Assembly (NCBI GenBank): GCA_007922305.1
Contig: ML677334.1
Location: 19,893,234-19,957,233 of the forward strand
Reading direction: 5' to 3'
DNA: 64,000 nucleotides
Origin: Dermatemys mawii
Lineage: Eukaryota > Chordata > Testudines > Dermatemydidae
The position numbers were made by a program, and so were the translations under genes. Position 1 is the stretch's first letter; each line of letters starts with the position of its first letter. Below, piece by piece: positions 48,580 to 61,491 of this stretch. The notes under the pieces are model-generated. The model did not search any database, was not told the DNA's origin, and saw only the letters and a list, made by a program, of their open reading frames with translations.

Positions 48580-50726
48580 TTTTAGTGTGTATGAGTTGCA
48601 TCTGTTGTTGCTACTAGTCTGTAAAATTTCTAGTGGGTGCCATAATGAAACATTTACAGTGTCCTGTATAGTACCTAGAGAAAGTCTTTTTCTAGTGAAA
48701 GATACTAATCTTGTTTAGTCCTTTACTAATATGGAAAAGATTACCCAGAAATGAGCATTTCAAGGTCCCTGGTGATTTTTCTCCAAAGAAGAATTTAACC
48801 TTTTCTCTCTTTGATGCACTTCCTTTTTTCTTTTCCTTTCTTTTATCCTGGATGCAGTACTGATCTTCACATGTTAATTGACAGAACCCTGGCTTTAACA
48901 GAACCACAATACGATAGCCAGCATTTTCACAGCCTCTTTTATCAATTTATTCTTGATGTAGAAATAATTTGAGCTTCTTCTGGCACCCTACTTAACTGAG
49001 AAGGCTTCAAATTAGTTTTGTACCCAATCTTATTGATCTTCCTTCATTTGCAATTTGTGTATTTGTTCATGAAAAGTAAAATCTCCACTTTGTTATAATT
49101 CCCCAAGCATCTTCACAAGAATGTATCCCCACCGGTGAAAGGTTCTGCCTGTGCCAGTTTTGAGGTAGACCGTGTCCTTTGAAAGAATGTAACAGGTAAA
49201 TGGAGAGAGAGTGCAATGTACTCTTTCTGAAGGGGAAATTTTTAAAATTGTGTCAAAGGGTTGAACTTAACAGCTAGAGACAAATTAGTAATTTTACCAC
49301 GAAATACCAATCTGCTGAGTGTTCAGGAAAGTGATGTGAGTATCAAGGTGAATTTTCTGTTGTTAATGGGATGGGCAGCTGCTTTAATGTGCACGTAGCT
49401 TTACATCAATAAAATAGAAATAAAAATTGCATCTTATTGTAGTCACAGAATTCTCTTTAAACACATGTAGTTTCATTTACCATGGGAAATCATCATTTGC
49501 ATTTGCCACTTTAGTTCTGTCTTACAAATTAGGAAACATAGGCTCCTCTTAACTACCTGGTAGCAAATTGCGATTAGAAAATCAGCCACATGTACCTTCT
49601 CCCTCCTTCCCCTTCTAAGGCCGGGAGTGGGAGTGGGCACATAATTGCTTTCAAACTCTTGTGTCTAATCCAGCAAAAGCAAATCATGTCTAAAGACAGC
49701 AACTAATGAGTGGTCTGATCATAGATATAAAAATTAAATGGAAGTATGTTAACTTTTTAAGTTCTAAAAATAATACCTTGGTATTATCAAGATGATTTAG
49801 AACTGGTTCAGCAATGCCAAAAGTTCTAAGACAACTGCTGACACTGAGTTGGGAAAGTACCTGTTCCTTCATAATAAGTTTTTGCAAACTGATGAACATC
49901 CTCATCATCATCTGATTTAAGCAAAGCTTGCTTTAATCATAGCCTGGGTAAATTAACCACTTTTTTTGTGTGTATGGTGCTTTCAGAGAAAAAGTTCTAA
50001 TCTTAGCTTACTTTACATTTTGGTCCCTTTGAATCAATGACGTCTGCAGTGTTTTTGGATGGTGTTTATGTTGGCTTGTGTTTATGTAGAATAAAATTTT
50101 CTATCACTCTCACTTCCAGTTAATTTTATGTGAGCCATGCTGAAAGTAAGGAAAATAAAATAATAGGAAGTTGGTCTGGTTTCCTGCAGGAAACCAATGT
50201 AGATGAAATTGGTTCTTGGAATGAACCCACAGCAGTCTGGGAAATACTGACAGAGAAGACCATTTTTCTCAGTCGTAAACAGTGAAGATTATGACTCATG
50301 AGTAGGTCACTGAGAGGCTGATTTGATCTTATGCTGGACAAAATGAGAGATGAATGACTGAAATTTGCTAGTTATTGGAAACAGCAAACTTAACATGATA
50401 TCATCAGAGTAGGAACAAATTATCCAGTGTGTAATCCTGCCTGTTTTCATGAGGGATGGGGTTTATAACTTCTACGGAGGCTGTTCACTTCAGAGCTGCA
50501 ACGATAGTAGTTTAATCTTAAATTCTGTTCTTTAGACACTGCTGTATCATGAATCGTCACTACTAACCGTGCAAGTTATTTTTTTTTCATTTGGGTAGAA
50601 TTGATGGAGGTCATTGGTTACTGTGCATTGACTCCAAAAGCCAAGCACAGAATAGTTGGTTTTAGGTACATGCTTGATTAACTGAAACCCGTTATCTGAA
50701 ACTCCCTGCTAGAGTCACTGACAAAT

Positions 50727-50983
50727 GCCATGTCTACACTACCACTTATGTTGGCAAAATTTATGATACTCAGGGGTTTCACCGGCATAAATTTTGCTGG
50801 TATTAGTGGTAGTTTGCACAGTGCTGTGTAGGCAGGAGAGTTTCTCCTGCTGACGTTGTTACCTCCTGTCATTGGAGGTGATTTGATTATGTTGATGGGA
50901 GAGCTCTCTCACTTTATGCTGAAGTGGCTACATGAGAGATCTTACAGCTGTGCCACTACAAGGTCTCTAATGTAGACATGCCC
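50727..50983. mobile_element. Sauropsid 'CATGTCTACACTA' MITE
   Basis: Inverted ends GCCATGTCTACACTA and the complement TAATGTAGACATGCC enclose several internal palindromes: GGCAGGAGAGTTTCTCCTGC and GATGGGAGAGCTCTCTCAC. The family is abundant in turtles and crocodilians. The target duplication was not resolved. Confidence 0.8.
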
Positions 50984-51323
50984 ATAAACTCATGTACTTT
51001 AAAATCTGTTAACTATATTCAAAATTCCTTCAAATATCCAAAACCTAGATTGAGTGAATTTGTTTAATGCCATTCCCTCACACCATTTGTCTAATTGAAA
51101 GGGTAATGCATATTCACCTGTGTGTGTATAGAACAGTGCACAGCATCTTATATCAATTTTAGGCAAATATAATTATGAACATTATTAATTGCACTAAGAA
51201 ACCACAGTGCAGTATTAACTGAAGGTATTTTACTGTTGCCATCTTAAATTAATCAAACAGGTGTATACTCTACTGATAATAGAAATGTAGTAAGCAAAGA
51301 ACAGCATAACACTGATCATAGAG

Positions 51324-51828
51324 TAGGAGTAGGAGAACCAGTAGGAGAACACTTCAGTCTCCCTGGCCATTCTATTACAGACTTGAAGGTGTCAATTTTA
51401 AAACAGAAAAACTTCCAAAACAGACTCCAAGGAGAAGCTGCCAAACTGGAATTAATTTACAAATTGGACACTATCAACCAAGGATTAAACAAGGACTGTG
51501 AATGACTTAGTTATTGCACTAATTGAACCTGTTTCCCTAGTTAAGTTTCCTTCACACCTTCTTGTCAACTGTCAGACATAGATCCACTTGATTATCACTA
51601 CAAAAGGGTTTTTTTTTCTCCTGCTGATAATAGCTTATCCAAATTAAACAGCCTCTTAGAATTGATATGGTAATTTCCAACTTTTTATGATTTCTGTGTA
51701 TATAAATGCATCTTACTTCTGTGCGTTCCATTCTATGCATCCGATGAAGTGGGCTATAGCCTACGAAAGCTTATGCTGAAATAAATTGGTTAATCTCTAA
51801 GGTGCCACAAGTATTCCTTGTTTTCTTT
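51324..51828 (+). mobile_element. Penelope-like element, 5'-truncated, with 13-bp target duplication
   Basis: ACTGATCATAGAG at 51311-51323 is repeated exactly at 51829-51841. The first part has an open frame ending at a stop near 51503 that reads VGEHFSLPGHSITDLKV and later DTINQGLNKDCE, the C-terminal end of the GIY-YIG-type endonuclease region of Penelope-like elements. About 230 bp of untranslated sequence follows, then the hammerhead-like motif and the common 3' end (AAATTGGTTAATCTCTAAGG, GTGCCACAAGTA). Reverse transcriptase and most of the endonuclease are missing, so this copy cannot move by itself. Confidence 0.85.
51741..51778 (+). ncRNA. Hammerhead-ribozyme-like core in the Penelope 3' region (decayed)
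   Basis: CCGATGA stands where CUGAUGA is expected. A 7-bp helix II follows (51749-51755 with 51758-51764, one G-U pair, AT loop), then GAAA at 51765-51768. A very short helix III closes it: G69-C76, C70-G75, A68-U77 (last two digits of position), loop TTAT. Hammerheads with short helix III are known from Penelope-like elements. Here U4 is C, the cleavage-site base is G (51778), one extra A lies before helix II and helix I is poor, so activity is unlikely. Confidence 0.5.
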
Positions 51829-52449
51829 ACTGATCATAGAGAATTCTGTCTCATATTAAACAGCTTAAAGTTAAATTCAGATGTTGTATAGAGGGATGCA
51901 ACTGCTTTGTTTATAATGGAGCTAAGTTTTGCCCAGTTACTCTGAGTCTGAATGTGGTCCCTTTATTGTACTTGCTGTAATCAGTAGGAGATGACTTATT
52001 ATGGGCTGTTGGCAGTGATTATTGGTGTCTGTTGCCAAAACTGTTGTCATAAAATATATAAGATGTGAAAAAAATGGGTTGATGTATTGCAATCAGGGTG
52101 CCTAATGTTTGCAACACAGACACGTTGGCAGCGTGCCAGTGGCCCTACTGTTAGATCTTATTTGTATATAAACTAACTTTTAAAAATCCATAATACATGC
52201 CCATAACCACAGTGTTTGCTGATACTTGTTTTTTACCTTGCAAGATAAAAACAAATAGTTTATTGTTTTTGTTCAACAATGATAAAACCCTGAAGTTGGT
52301 CAGATTTTTTTAAACTGCAGTTGGTGAGAGAGGATGGATCAGGGCTACATTTTATTACTACGTGATCTGCATTTCACACTGTGCTTGAACATTGGCATTC
52401 TACTCCTATAATGCCAAAATATCAATCAAATAATAATATGCATCACTCA

Positions 52450-52615
52450 TAAAGCAGTTTTTGTTTAGAGAGCTCAAAGTAATTTAGAAACCTTGTCCTT
52501 ATTTTGTAATGGGGAAACTGAGACAGTAGGAAAGGTTAAACAACTTCCTGTATGTGTATAATCCCTGTTTTCTGACTCTTTGGCCTACCCTCTGTCCATT
52601 GAATCATACTGCCCC
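52450..52615 (-). mobile_element. MIR-family SINE, antisense
   Basis: The + strand shows the complement of MIR: ATTTTGTAATGGGGAAACTG, AGACAGTAGGAAAGGTTAAA, CAACTTCCTGTATGTGTATA, then TTTTCTGACTC and CCATTGAATCATACTGCC at the promoter-proximal end. Divergence is typical of old copies. Confidence 0.78.
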
Positions 52616-52890
52616 CCAAATGCTGTGAGCTGGGAAGAATCAATATGTGAGTAGACAAGAGGAATACTTCAAAGAGTTGTCCTCTGGTAACAGATTTTAT
52701 TCCATCTGGAGCAGCATCTCTGTTGTGGCTCAGATTTACTAATGCTTTGCTAGATTTGAATATTTTGACACAGGGCCAGTGTTTGCTTCTAATGATCAGA
52801 ATATAAAGGTACCCCCAAAATATTGTTTAGCTGAAATATTTTATGCAGTAGAAAAAGAATTCACAGTACATTGAGGAATTTCAACATTAT

Positions 52891-52971
52891 GGGCCTGATT
52901 CTACAGTAACTGTTGAAATCAATTTGTTACATTGGTGTAAAGCTTGTGTAAATAAGAACAGAATCAGGCCC
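52891..52971. repeat. Palindromic MITE, 81 bp
   Basis: Perfect 11-bp inverted ends GGGCCTGATTC and GAATCAGGCCC enclose CATTGGTGTAAAGC and GTGTAAATAAG blocks, the familiar sauropsid layout. Confidence 0.85.
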
Positions 52972-53644
52972 ATTGCTTTAAATTTGTTTGTTTAGCATAA
53001 AATTTCAGTGGGTTTATTTCAGCTCATGTAGTTCTAAAATGCTGATTGTTAATATAAGGTATTTTTTTGTAGTTGACAGAATTTTTCACTCAGAATTTAA
53101 TACCACGTTATTGTAAATATTGTGCAGAATTGCACATAATGCAGAAGTACGTATATACTTTGATTTTCTTTTCATGCAAATTGGATTAATTTTTAATGCT
53201 TGAATGCCTAAACACCAATATTCATTTCTCTGAGTGGAAATGTGTAGTTGGTTTGTAGGCTCATGCTGATATTTACTATCTATGTCAGTATTAGAATTAG
53301 CACCACCTGAGTAATTTTTAATGTTAACTGACCGTAAAACATGATCATTCGAGGTATAAATTCAGAATATCAGGCAATTAAATAACATTGGTCCATATTT
53401 GTTTGGAAAAAAGAATAACATGCTACCAAGCTAAAACACTTCCCTTGAAATGTATTGTATCAGAGGAATATATGTCTACAACACATAGGAAATATTTGAA
53501 AATGGATTTATTTTACTAAAACATATAGGTACTAGAATACGTTTTTTGTAAATTCTACTGATGATAACAGAAGGGTTGGCATTTATACAGTTCAGTAATC
53601 AGGTGGATTAATTTACAGTCCTTTTAAATTAATTTTCTGGTTCA

Positions 53645-53712
53645 GGCCCTGATCCTGCAAACGCTTACTCAAGGTCTTAGTTTTAAGCATGTGAGTAATC
53701 CCATTGAAGTAA
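53645..53712. repeat. Half palindromic MITE ('CCTGATCCTGCAAACGCTTA')
   Basis: GGCCCTGATCCTGCAAACGC, TTAAGCATGTGAGTAATCCC and ATTGAAGTAA are the left arm and centre of a common palindromic element. The right arm is absent. The element at 54525 is a fuller relative. Confidence 0.75.
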
Positions 53713-54524
53713 TAAAATTTATATGATATGATTGATTCTAATACCTATCTGTTTTCTTAAAATAAACCAGTTTTAAAAATACCTCATCTGTACTGGGGAT
53801 ATGTATTACTCTCACCGTGTAAATTTAAAAGGCCGTATTTTATCTTGGTAGCTTCTGGATTTTTTCAAAACCAACATTAATCAACAACTTTAATGCTTAT
53901 ATTACTTCTTCATTTGGTATTGTAAAAGCAGCAGTTTGACCACTGAACAGTGAAACACTCATTGTAAGAAAATCTAGTTCAATTAATGGACAAGAATAAT
54001 GCCACCACTTTATAGACTTTAAGAATTTCATGGTTAGGTTTTATAGAATATTTTACTGTATCACAAGTTGGTATCAAATTATCTTTAATTTTGAGTGTGA
54101 GGGAGTTCATTTGATCAGCTATGAAGGAGAGCCCACTTCTGGCTTTTGCAGCAATAGGAACCTGAATGCAGACGGCTTTGCTGTAGGGATCCTGCTAACC
54201 AGGATAGGATTCTATAGAGTTGGCCAGGGCACCACAGTATGGGGCATACTTTGCTACATCTCTTTGCCAAACCACTGTGCTTAGCTACCATCTGTTAGCT
54301 AGCCTAGCACTGACTTCTCGCAGCAGTTTGTGCTTCTTGTTTCTTGAGGAAGTGGTGTGTGAGCCATTTCATTATTCAGGACTACCTCTTAACACTTTTG
54401 TGCTAAAAAGGATCCTGCTCTGCTGCTTCACAAGAGGAATACAATCCTTGCATTACCTCTCATGAGCCTCTCCTTTCTGCACCAGCCAGCGGCTTAATCT
54501 TTTAAAGTGCTGAATACTCTAGTC

Positions 54525-54632
54525 CTAATCCAGCAAAGCATTTAAGCATGTGCTTAACTTGAAATTGGTGGGATTACTCAGGTGCTTAAAATTAAGCACT
54601 TGCTTAAGTACTTTCCTAGATTGGGGCCACAA
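54525..54632. repeat. Palindromic MITE, ~108 bp
   Basis: AATCCAGCAAAGCATTTAAG, CATGTGCTTAACTTGAAATT, then TTACTCAGGTGCTTAAAATT and AAGCACTTGCTTAAGTACTT form two inverted arms, closed by a degraded right terminus GATTGGGGCCAC. It is the same family as 53645. Confidence 0.75.
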
Positions 54633-56234
54633 TATTGGGCTCTTGAAAGTCAGAGCCTCACTATTGCTGAGGGAAGAGTAGGACTCTCAGTGTTCCTTTT
54701 TGAAAATTTTTGTCATTTTGCCTATGTCTAGCTTCAAAACTCTCTCATTACACTTCAGAGCAATCTAATTCAAATGTAAAGCTATTTAAAAAATCCTTTA
54801 TACGCACATAATAATTTACTTGGGGGTAGGGTTGAGGAACACTATGAAAATCATATTATACCTGTTCAAACAGATTGTTTTCTTTTATTAAGTCTAGGAG
54901 TAATTGTAATTTTGATAATAGGTAGTGATGTTTGGAATTTCTCTTATAATTAGTAGACCACACGAAATATATTTGTTTGCATTTTACACCATCAGTCCAG
55001 TCGTAATAGCTGTGTGCGTCGGCTAACCTAAACTAAATATAAAACCAAAACTATTTTTAGTAACTCAAATATAATTGTCACATGACTTGACCAGATTAAT
55101 GTAATTGTTAGATAAATATACATGTTGTGTCTGCTAATATTATAAATACATGCAAATGAATAATGGGATTATATGATGAGTTCCAGTAGTATATACTAAG
55201 AAGAATATGTTGATTTCTATTTCTTTAGCAAATACAGCGTTACCAAATACTTCACTTTGTGATCTGAAATAAGTACTTTTCAGGCCAAGCACATTGGGAG
55301 CCAAATTGAGGCAACATTTTTATGAACACAAATGGACATGTTTTAGTATTGCAAAAACCTGTGAAATGACCTGTTCGTGCCGTCTCCCCTCCCTCCCACC
55401 ACCTACCCCACCTAAAACCCCCAAATCAAATCCTCTTCTTACCCTCTTCCCCCAACCCTTCACTGTAACTATTTTTCCTCGTATGGAAAAAAATACTAGA
55501 GATTATATGATTTTTTGATCATACTGATTTCCTTTGTATTGCACATATTTATAATTTGTTAGGTTTTTGCTTTTTCAGTCTCTGATCTTGTTGTTTTTCA
55601 TGTGTCATTGTGTGATAAGCACTAAGCAGATTACCATCAATACGTTATTTTAAAGTATCAGAAAAGAGATCAGGTGAAAAATGAAACCTGATAATTTACT
55701 GAATACTTGTCTTTTTCACACCTCTGATAAGACAAAGCCCCGAAGCAAAACTCTTTCATGAGATTGGATTGTTAAATAGCAAAGAGTGTAAGTATTGTGA
55801 TCAGCTAGCTGAAAAGATTATACACTTCATTGTATGTTAGTTAGTTGTAAATTCAACAGTTGTTGTCTTTTTTGCAAAATATTTTGTAAATGCAAGTAAA
55901 GGACTTTTTTCATTAGCTCCCCTCTTGTGCAATACAGAATATATAGAGGACTACATACTTTGTATGAATGAAGTGGTCCTTATCTTTATGATCTTGATGA
56001 CTGATAAACTATGTACTTAATCTCCTGCTTTGTGCGTTATTGGTATTTTAACATTCCGGGGTGAATTCTGAACTCAGTTATATTGTTGTAACTGAGTAAT
56101 ATAGAGTAACAACTGATGCCGTAGAATTACATTGACCTGCAGTGGCATTGAAGCAGGTTTTCATCAGTATGACTGAAATCAAAATCTGGGCCCTTATTAA
56201 ATCTATGTAATTGCTGATGGATGGTATTCTAGCA

Positions 56235-56575
56235 CAGGGGTCTCCAAACTACAGCCCAGGGGCTGTATCCGACCCGCGGCTTCAATTTGTCCAGCCCTCC
56301 AGCTGAGCAGGCACGCCAAACAGGCACATGGAGAAGCTGCCGCTGCCCCTGCCCCTCCGCGAGATGCTGCCGGCAGCCCCATGTGTGGAGGGGAGAGTGC
56401 CCCCACGGTAGCTGCCAGAGGAGTAAAGGGGGAGGGGCACAGCAGCGGGCAGAGGAGCAAATGGGGGATTTTGCATATATTTGCATATATTGAATTTTTT
56501 CACAGTCGCTTCGGCCCATGAAGCCTCTTCAAAAATCTAATATGACTCTTGTCTCATAAAGTTTGGAGACCCCTG
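56235..56575. mobile_element. hAT element, 341 bp
   Basis: Exact duplication TTCTAGCA (56227-56234, 56576-56583) flanks 16-bp inverted ends beginning CAGGGGTCTCCAAACT. The interior is GC-rich (56270-56450), then AT-rich. Both ends carry GGCCC-type blocks. There is no coding content. Confidence 0.93.
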
Positions 56576-57675
56576 TTCTAGCATAATTAAAAAATTCAAA
56601 TTTTGAAAGCATTGGCATATATGTTTTAAAAATTGAAAATGAGTTATGTATACATTCTCTAAGATCTCAAGTGGAAAAGGTAGTTACATTTGGATTGCCT
56701 TTAAAAGTAATGATTTTTATGATGTACATTTGTTTTATTTTAAATAGCCCAAATTCTGTTTTAAATTCATTTAAATTTAGAGAGAGGAAAAATGCAAGTT
56801 CTGTAAAGGTTTCTGTATTTTCTTGGGAAGTAAGTAAATGTCCCTTAGTACTTTTCCTTAGGACAGCTGGTTCAGTGGAAGGTGAATTTGATGGAAAGAG
56901 AAAGAAAATAGTGATGGTGTTTCTGGCATATTTCTTCTGTCAAATAGATGGCAGCAGAGTGTTATAGACAATGGAGCAGTCCAGTCCTGTAGCTGTAGTG
57001 AAAGAATGGTGACATTGCAAGCTGACTTCTATCAACTGCAGCCTGGTATAACTTGTAGTTAAACATAAAATAAGAAAGAAAGCTACCATTGACAATGCAG
57101 GAGCATAGAGGCTGAAGAAGGGTATGAGATGCTATAAAGTTCTGAATTCTGGAATAGTCCCAGGTGGGAAAACTTAATCTTTTAAGGTATGTCATCCTCT
57201 CATGCAACATGACTGAAATCAGCTAAAATAATACGCATGTCAAAATAAAATGACAGAAAAAGAAAGTATTTCAGAAGTTGCAACGGAAAGTAATGAACTG
57301 CTGCTTTGGGGTACTCTAGAACTTGGCCTGCATGCCTATTTTTTAGTTAAGCAAGTTAGAGAGAGGAAATGTCAGTCCTCAGATCAGGCAAGCATTCTTT
57401 GGGAACGTTTGCTCAAATGTCAGCATTTTTTAGAAACAGATCTGCAGTCTGTTATGCCCCATCCCAAAATTAGATTTGCCATTAAAAGGGTTCAAGTACT
57501 CCATGCGTCTTCAAGATAAGTGGTTAATTAATTAAAGTGGTGCAGTGTTTTAATTAGCATTCATTAGCTGCAAACTTAATGGGTGTACAAGAGGTGTAGT
57601 AATCAAATATATTTGATGTATTCAATATTTTGTCTGAATCTGGAGCTTTTAATAGAATTACCTTCAAAACAGAGG

Positions 57676-57744
57676 ATGAAATCCTGGCTACATTGAGATC
57701 AACGGTAGTTTTGCAATTAACTTCAACGAGGCCAGGATTTTTCA
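57676..57744. repeat. Palindromic MITE, ~69 bp
   Basis: TGAAATCCTGGCTACATTGA and TTCAACGAGGCCAGGATTTTTCA are inverted arms around GTAGTTTTGCAATTAAC. It is the same layout as 28270-28340. Confidence 0.75.
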
Positions 57745-60700
57745 CTGACCGTGAGGAAATTTTGGAGCCTATTGGTCAATTTCAGCCCCAAATTGTTGTC
57801 TTATGATATGATTGTAAAAGTAAAGATACAATCTGAATTATGAGTATTTAGTTTCAAGATTATTGTGGCTTCATTGTACTTCAAGGTTTGGAAAAAATCA
57901 ACACAGGACAATCCTAGTGCTACCAAACCTAGAAAGGACTTTATTTCTGATAACACTGTATTAATACTACTGTTCAGGGTAAACATGTGCCACACCATTT
58001 ATTTTCCTGCTGTACCCTACATGGTTTAGTTTCCATAAAGAGAGTTCATTGTTACAAAATTGCTGTCAGAAGTGCATATAACAATTCAGTAAAGGCACTA
58101 TCTGGCAAGTCTTTTTTATCACAGAAACTGATTTCTCACATGTTTTTCTTCCTAAATCTAATATCCTAAGAATCCCTACTCCCATTCAACAAGTTAACCC
58201 TTCCCCCCATTTAATTTCTCATAACTAATAAAGGCATTTTCACTCTGAAGTGTGTTGCAACTCACTCTAGCTGTTACAGCTAAGTGAGACTAGAAGGGAG
58301 TGTAGTTTCCAACTGTGTAATGTAACAGTGCAAAAATTAATAATCCTGACTGTTGATGTTTCAGCTTTGATTAAACTGCTGTTGGTGACACAGTATGAGT
58401 GGGCCTGTGTGATTTTTTTTAAATGCTTTTATAAAATGAGGTGTTTTGACAGTTTTAATAAAAATGCTAAAGTATCATATGTACTGTATGTAATTCATGT
58501 TATGTCAACAGTGCTAAAACATGGACAGTATACAGACTACATACATAAGTACTTTAGCTATGCAATAAAAAGATTATATTCTATTCCTTTCTTTTAACTT
58601 TCTGTATTTAGCATCGGATTCATTAAGCATGCCACGTTTTACAAAGAAATCTTCTGGTTTTTGCTTTCAAATGCACTTCTGAGGACATTCCAAATTAACA
58701 ATAGTGCTTAGAAACATACCATGTTTGTTTTGTGACTTTTATGCTAAAAAGCATAACAATCCTGTTCTAATCACTCTAAAAGGAAACCTGAGTAAGAAAA
58801 AGCATGCACTGAACATACACAATTCAGTTAATAGAACAAAAAAATGGGAAATTCTTAAGATACATTAAGCACATTAAGAAAATTCTTTCTGAAGGTATTT
58901 CACCTGACAGCCTTTTGTATCTTCAGAGTAAAATGCTGCAGGACCCTCCTTAGGCAAAATCCCATTGAAGTTAGTGCTATTTTTTTGAACAAGGACTTTA
59001 TCTTGAAAGATAGTATTTAATTTTCTAAAATCTGAAATACTACTTCTATATAACACTTTTTAAAAAAGTATCAGTATATTTTTTTCTTCTTACAATACTC
59101 CCTTTCCCCTTCCCCTTATGCTGATTAATACTAGGTTCATTTTCTGTGTTCATAGTATGGTCAGATATGTCTGATTTGTGTACCTTTTTGAAGCATAGAT
59201 ATATATTCATCCCTTTTATTTTCCTTATCAATGGAAGAATTATGGTATAACTTTTTAAAATGAGTCTGTGTACTTTTAATGCAAGTGGAATAGTTGAAAT
59301 AAAATATTTTACCTACTAAAAATGGTTCTGCAGATTTGTAATGCTATGAGATATCAATACGGTTACTGCAAAAAAATTCATTTTTGTAGTCCAAACTATC
59401 ATACTCTGGGACACATTCAAGATTATGGAACCTGTAATTATGAAATGCCATAGGTTCAGTAGTGAGAGCACAAATATTTTATGAGGGGTAATTACATTGT
59501 TGTAATAGTGAACAGGCAATAGTTTCACATTTTTTTCTTTTCTAATAATATTTTAGAAAGTGAAAATTAAAATACAGCAGTTTTATATCAGAAATTGCAA
59601 ACTTATAATGGTATATCGCAATGATGATTTTTCTAGTTTCATCACATTTTTTAAAACATTAAGGGTAGACATAGGCTGTGCAACTTACCCATATTGTTAA
59701 AAACAGTTTAGAAATGAGACAAATATAATTATTCATTCCTTGCATGATCTTTGAACTTCAGTGTTAGCTTTGTATTGTCTTTTTTATTCAATAGCAGTGA
59801 TCTTGAATTGATATGTGTAGAACATTGATTTTAACCACGTTTACAAGTTTGAAATGCAAATTAACATTACAAATTATTTCAGTCCATAATAGTTTAATTT
59901 TTGAGTAATGTTTATCAATAAAACTGTCTGAATCAAGAATCAGTAAATCATTTGAATATAAAACTCCTAAGATTTAAAAAGAAATAAATTATAACTGCTT
60001 TCAATGATTGTATATTGTACCACTATGAAATTCAGCATGCAGGAATAAATGAGGAATCAACAGGAGTATTGTCAAATACTTTATGAAATGGTAAGGGATT
60101 AGATCCCATGAGCAACAGAGTGCTGTCAGCTCCCATTGAAGAATTAGGCTTGGAAAGAGAAAAATATCTATCAGTGTGTATACTGTGATATACTCTTTGA
60201 TTTGAACATGTGTTAAGTAATAAGTTGGCTGAAAAACATCATTTGTTAATGCAGCTCAATCAGTTGTTGCTTGAGAAACTCCATGCTCCCCAAATCTCCC
60301 TGCATTTTGTCCTTCTTATATTTCACATCCTTGTGCCATCGAAGAGGAGCTGTATCAAATATCTCTGACCATATCCATTGACTTCAAAAAGAGTTTGACC
60401 AGAGTAAGGACTTCAGGATTGGATCATTACTATATTTTCTTCCTGGTTCCTATTTTTATCAGTAATAATGACTAAAGGCATTCTCCTGTGTTTCCATGTA
60501 TTTTAATTAAGTATTTAATGAATATATTGATGTGAATATTTTCACTGCAAATGTGTTTGCTGAGCTGCATTTTTCTTACAACTATGTGACATTAAGTAGT
60601 GGCATTTTCATTTTAGACAGGCATTCTTGCATGATGTTGTCTCTTGGTGGTGCAATTTAACTGGCAAAATATCAAAACAAAGGATAGACCAGAAAACATG

Positions 60701-61437
60701 TTATAAAAATAAATTAAAAGATGCTAAAAATTCAAACTATTACTTCCAAGATTTAATACTTAATATTTTTGTTTTTGTTGTTAAAGCTGTTTTTTGTATG
60801 GGACAAATGAGTTTGAGGGGCTTTCCCAATTTCATACTTTGGTGCAATATTTTGTCTTCTCTCGATTTGTTCCTCTAAAAGTTCACTGTGGCAAATTGAA
60901 TCCCCTGTAAATAATTACATTGCCTATGACTCGTAATTGACATACATAATTATTCACTTAACTGGGTAGTAAACTTTAATCGGAAAGCCCTAATAAGCAT
61001 TCCTGAAAATACTACATATTTTCAGTGTACCTGAGAGTGGTCCCTGTAAAAGAATATAATCTTTTCTGTAATTTGGGTCACTGTTCAACTACCTTAAATT
61101 CTAATCAATTTTTTAAAAAATGTTGTGCCACGAATGAGGAAAATTATGATTTATTCTTCTATCTGCTCTAAATCTTACCTTCCATATTTTAAATGCAATT
61201 TGCGGTAGCACTCATCACACATTTTATCTGAGATAGAACAACATACAATCGATGATTGATTTCAAAAGTTATAGCTTAATTTAGTTAGGAACTGTATCTT
61301 CTGGAAATAGCAGATTAAAAATATTTTGCTTAGATATACTGTAAATATCCTCTTTTCTTTTGAAAAAATACTTGGTTTTCCTGAGTCTGGTTGTAGTAAT
61401 TCTAATGAGAGATAATAAGGACTGACTTTCTTGTATA

Positions 61438-61491
61438 AGGGTCAGATCCAAAGCCTATTGAAATCACTAAACATGACTTTGGACCAGGTCT
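61438..61491. repeat. Short palindromic MITE remnant
   Basis: GGGTCAGATCCAAAGCCTATT and GACTTTGGACCAGGTC form imperfect inverted arms of the sauropsid 'GATCCAAAG' palindromic family. Confidence 0.55.

Noticed and set aside
57250..57519. 89-codon open frame, + strand, of reasonably ordinary composition
   Set aside because: No family is recognised, there are no splice or promoter signals, and frames of this length are expected by chance in 64 kb. It would need conservation to be reconsidered.
60627..60878. 83-codon open frame, + strand
   Set aside because: AT-rich, hydrophobic, no known domain; consistent with chance.
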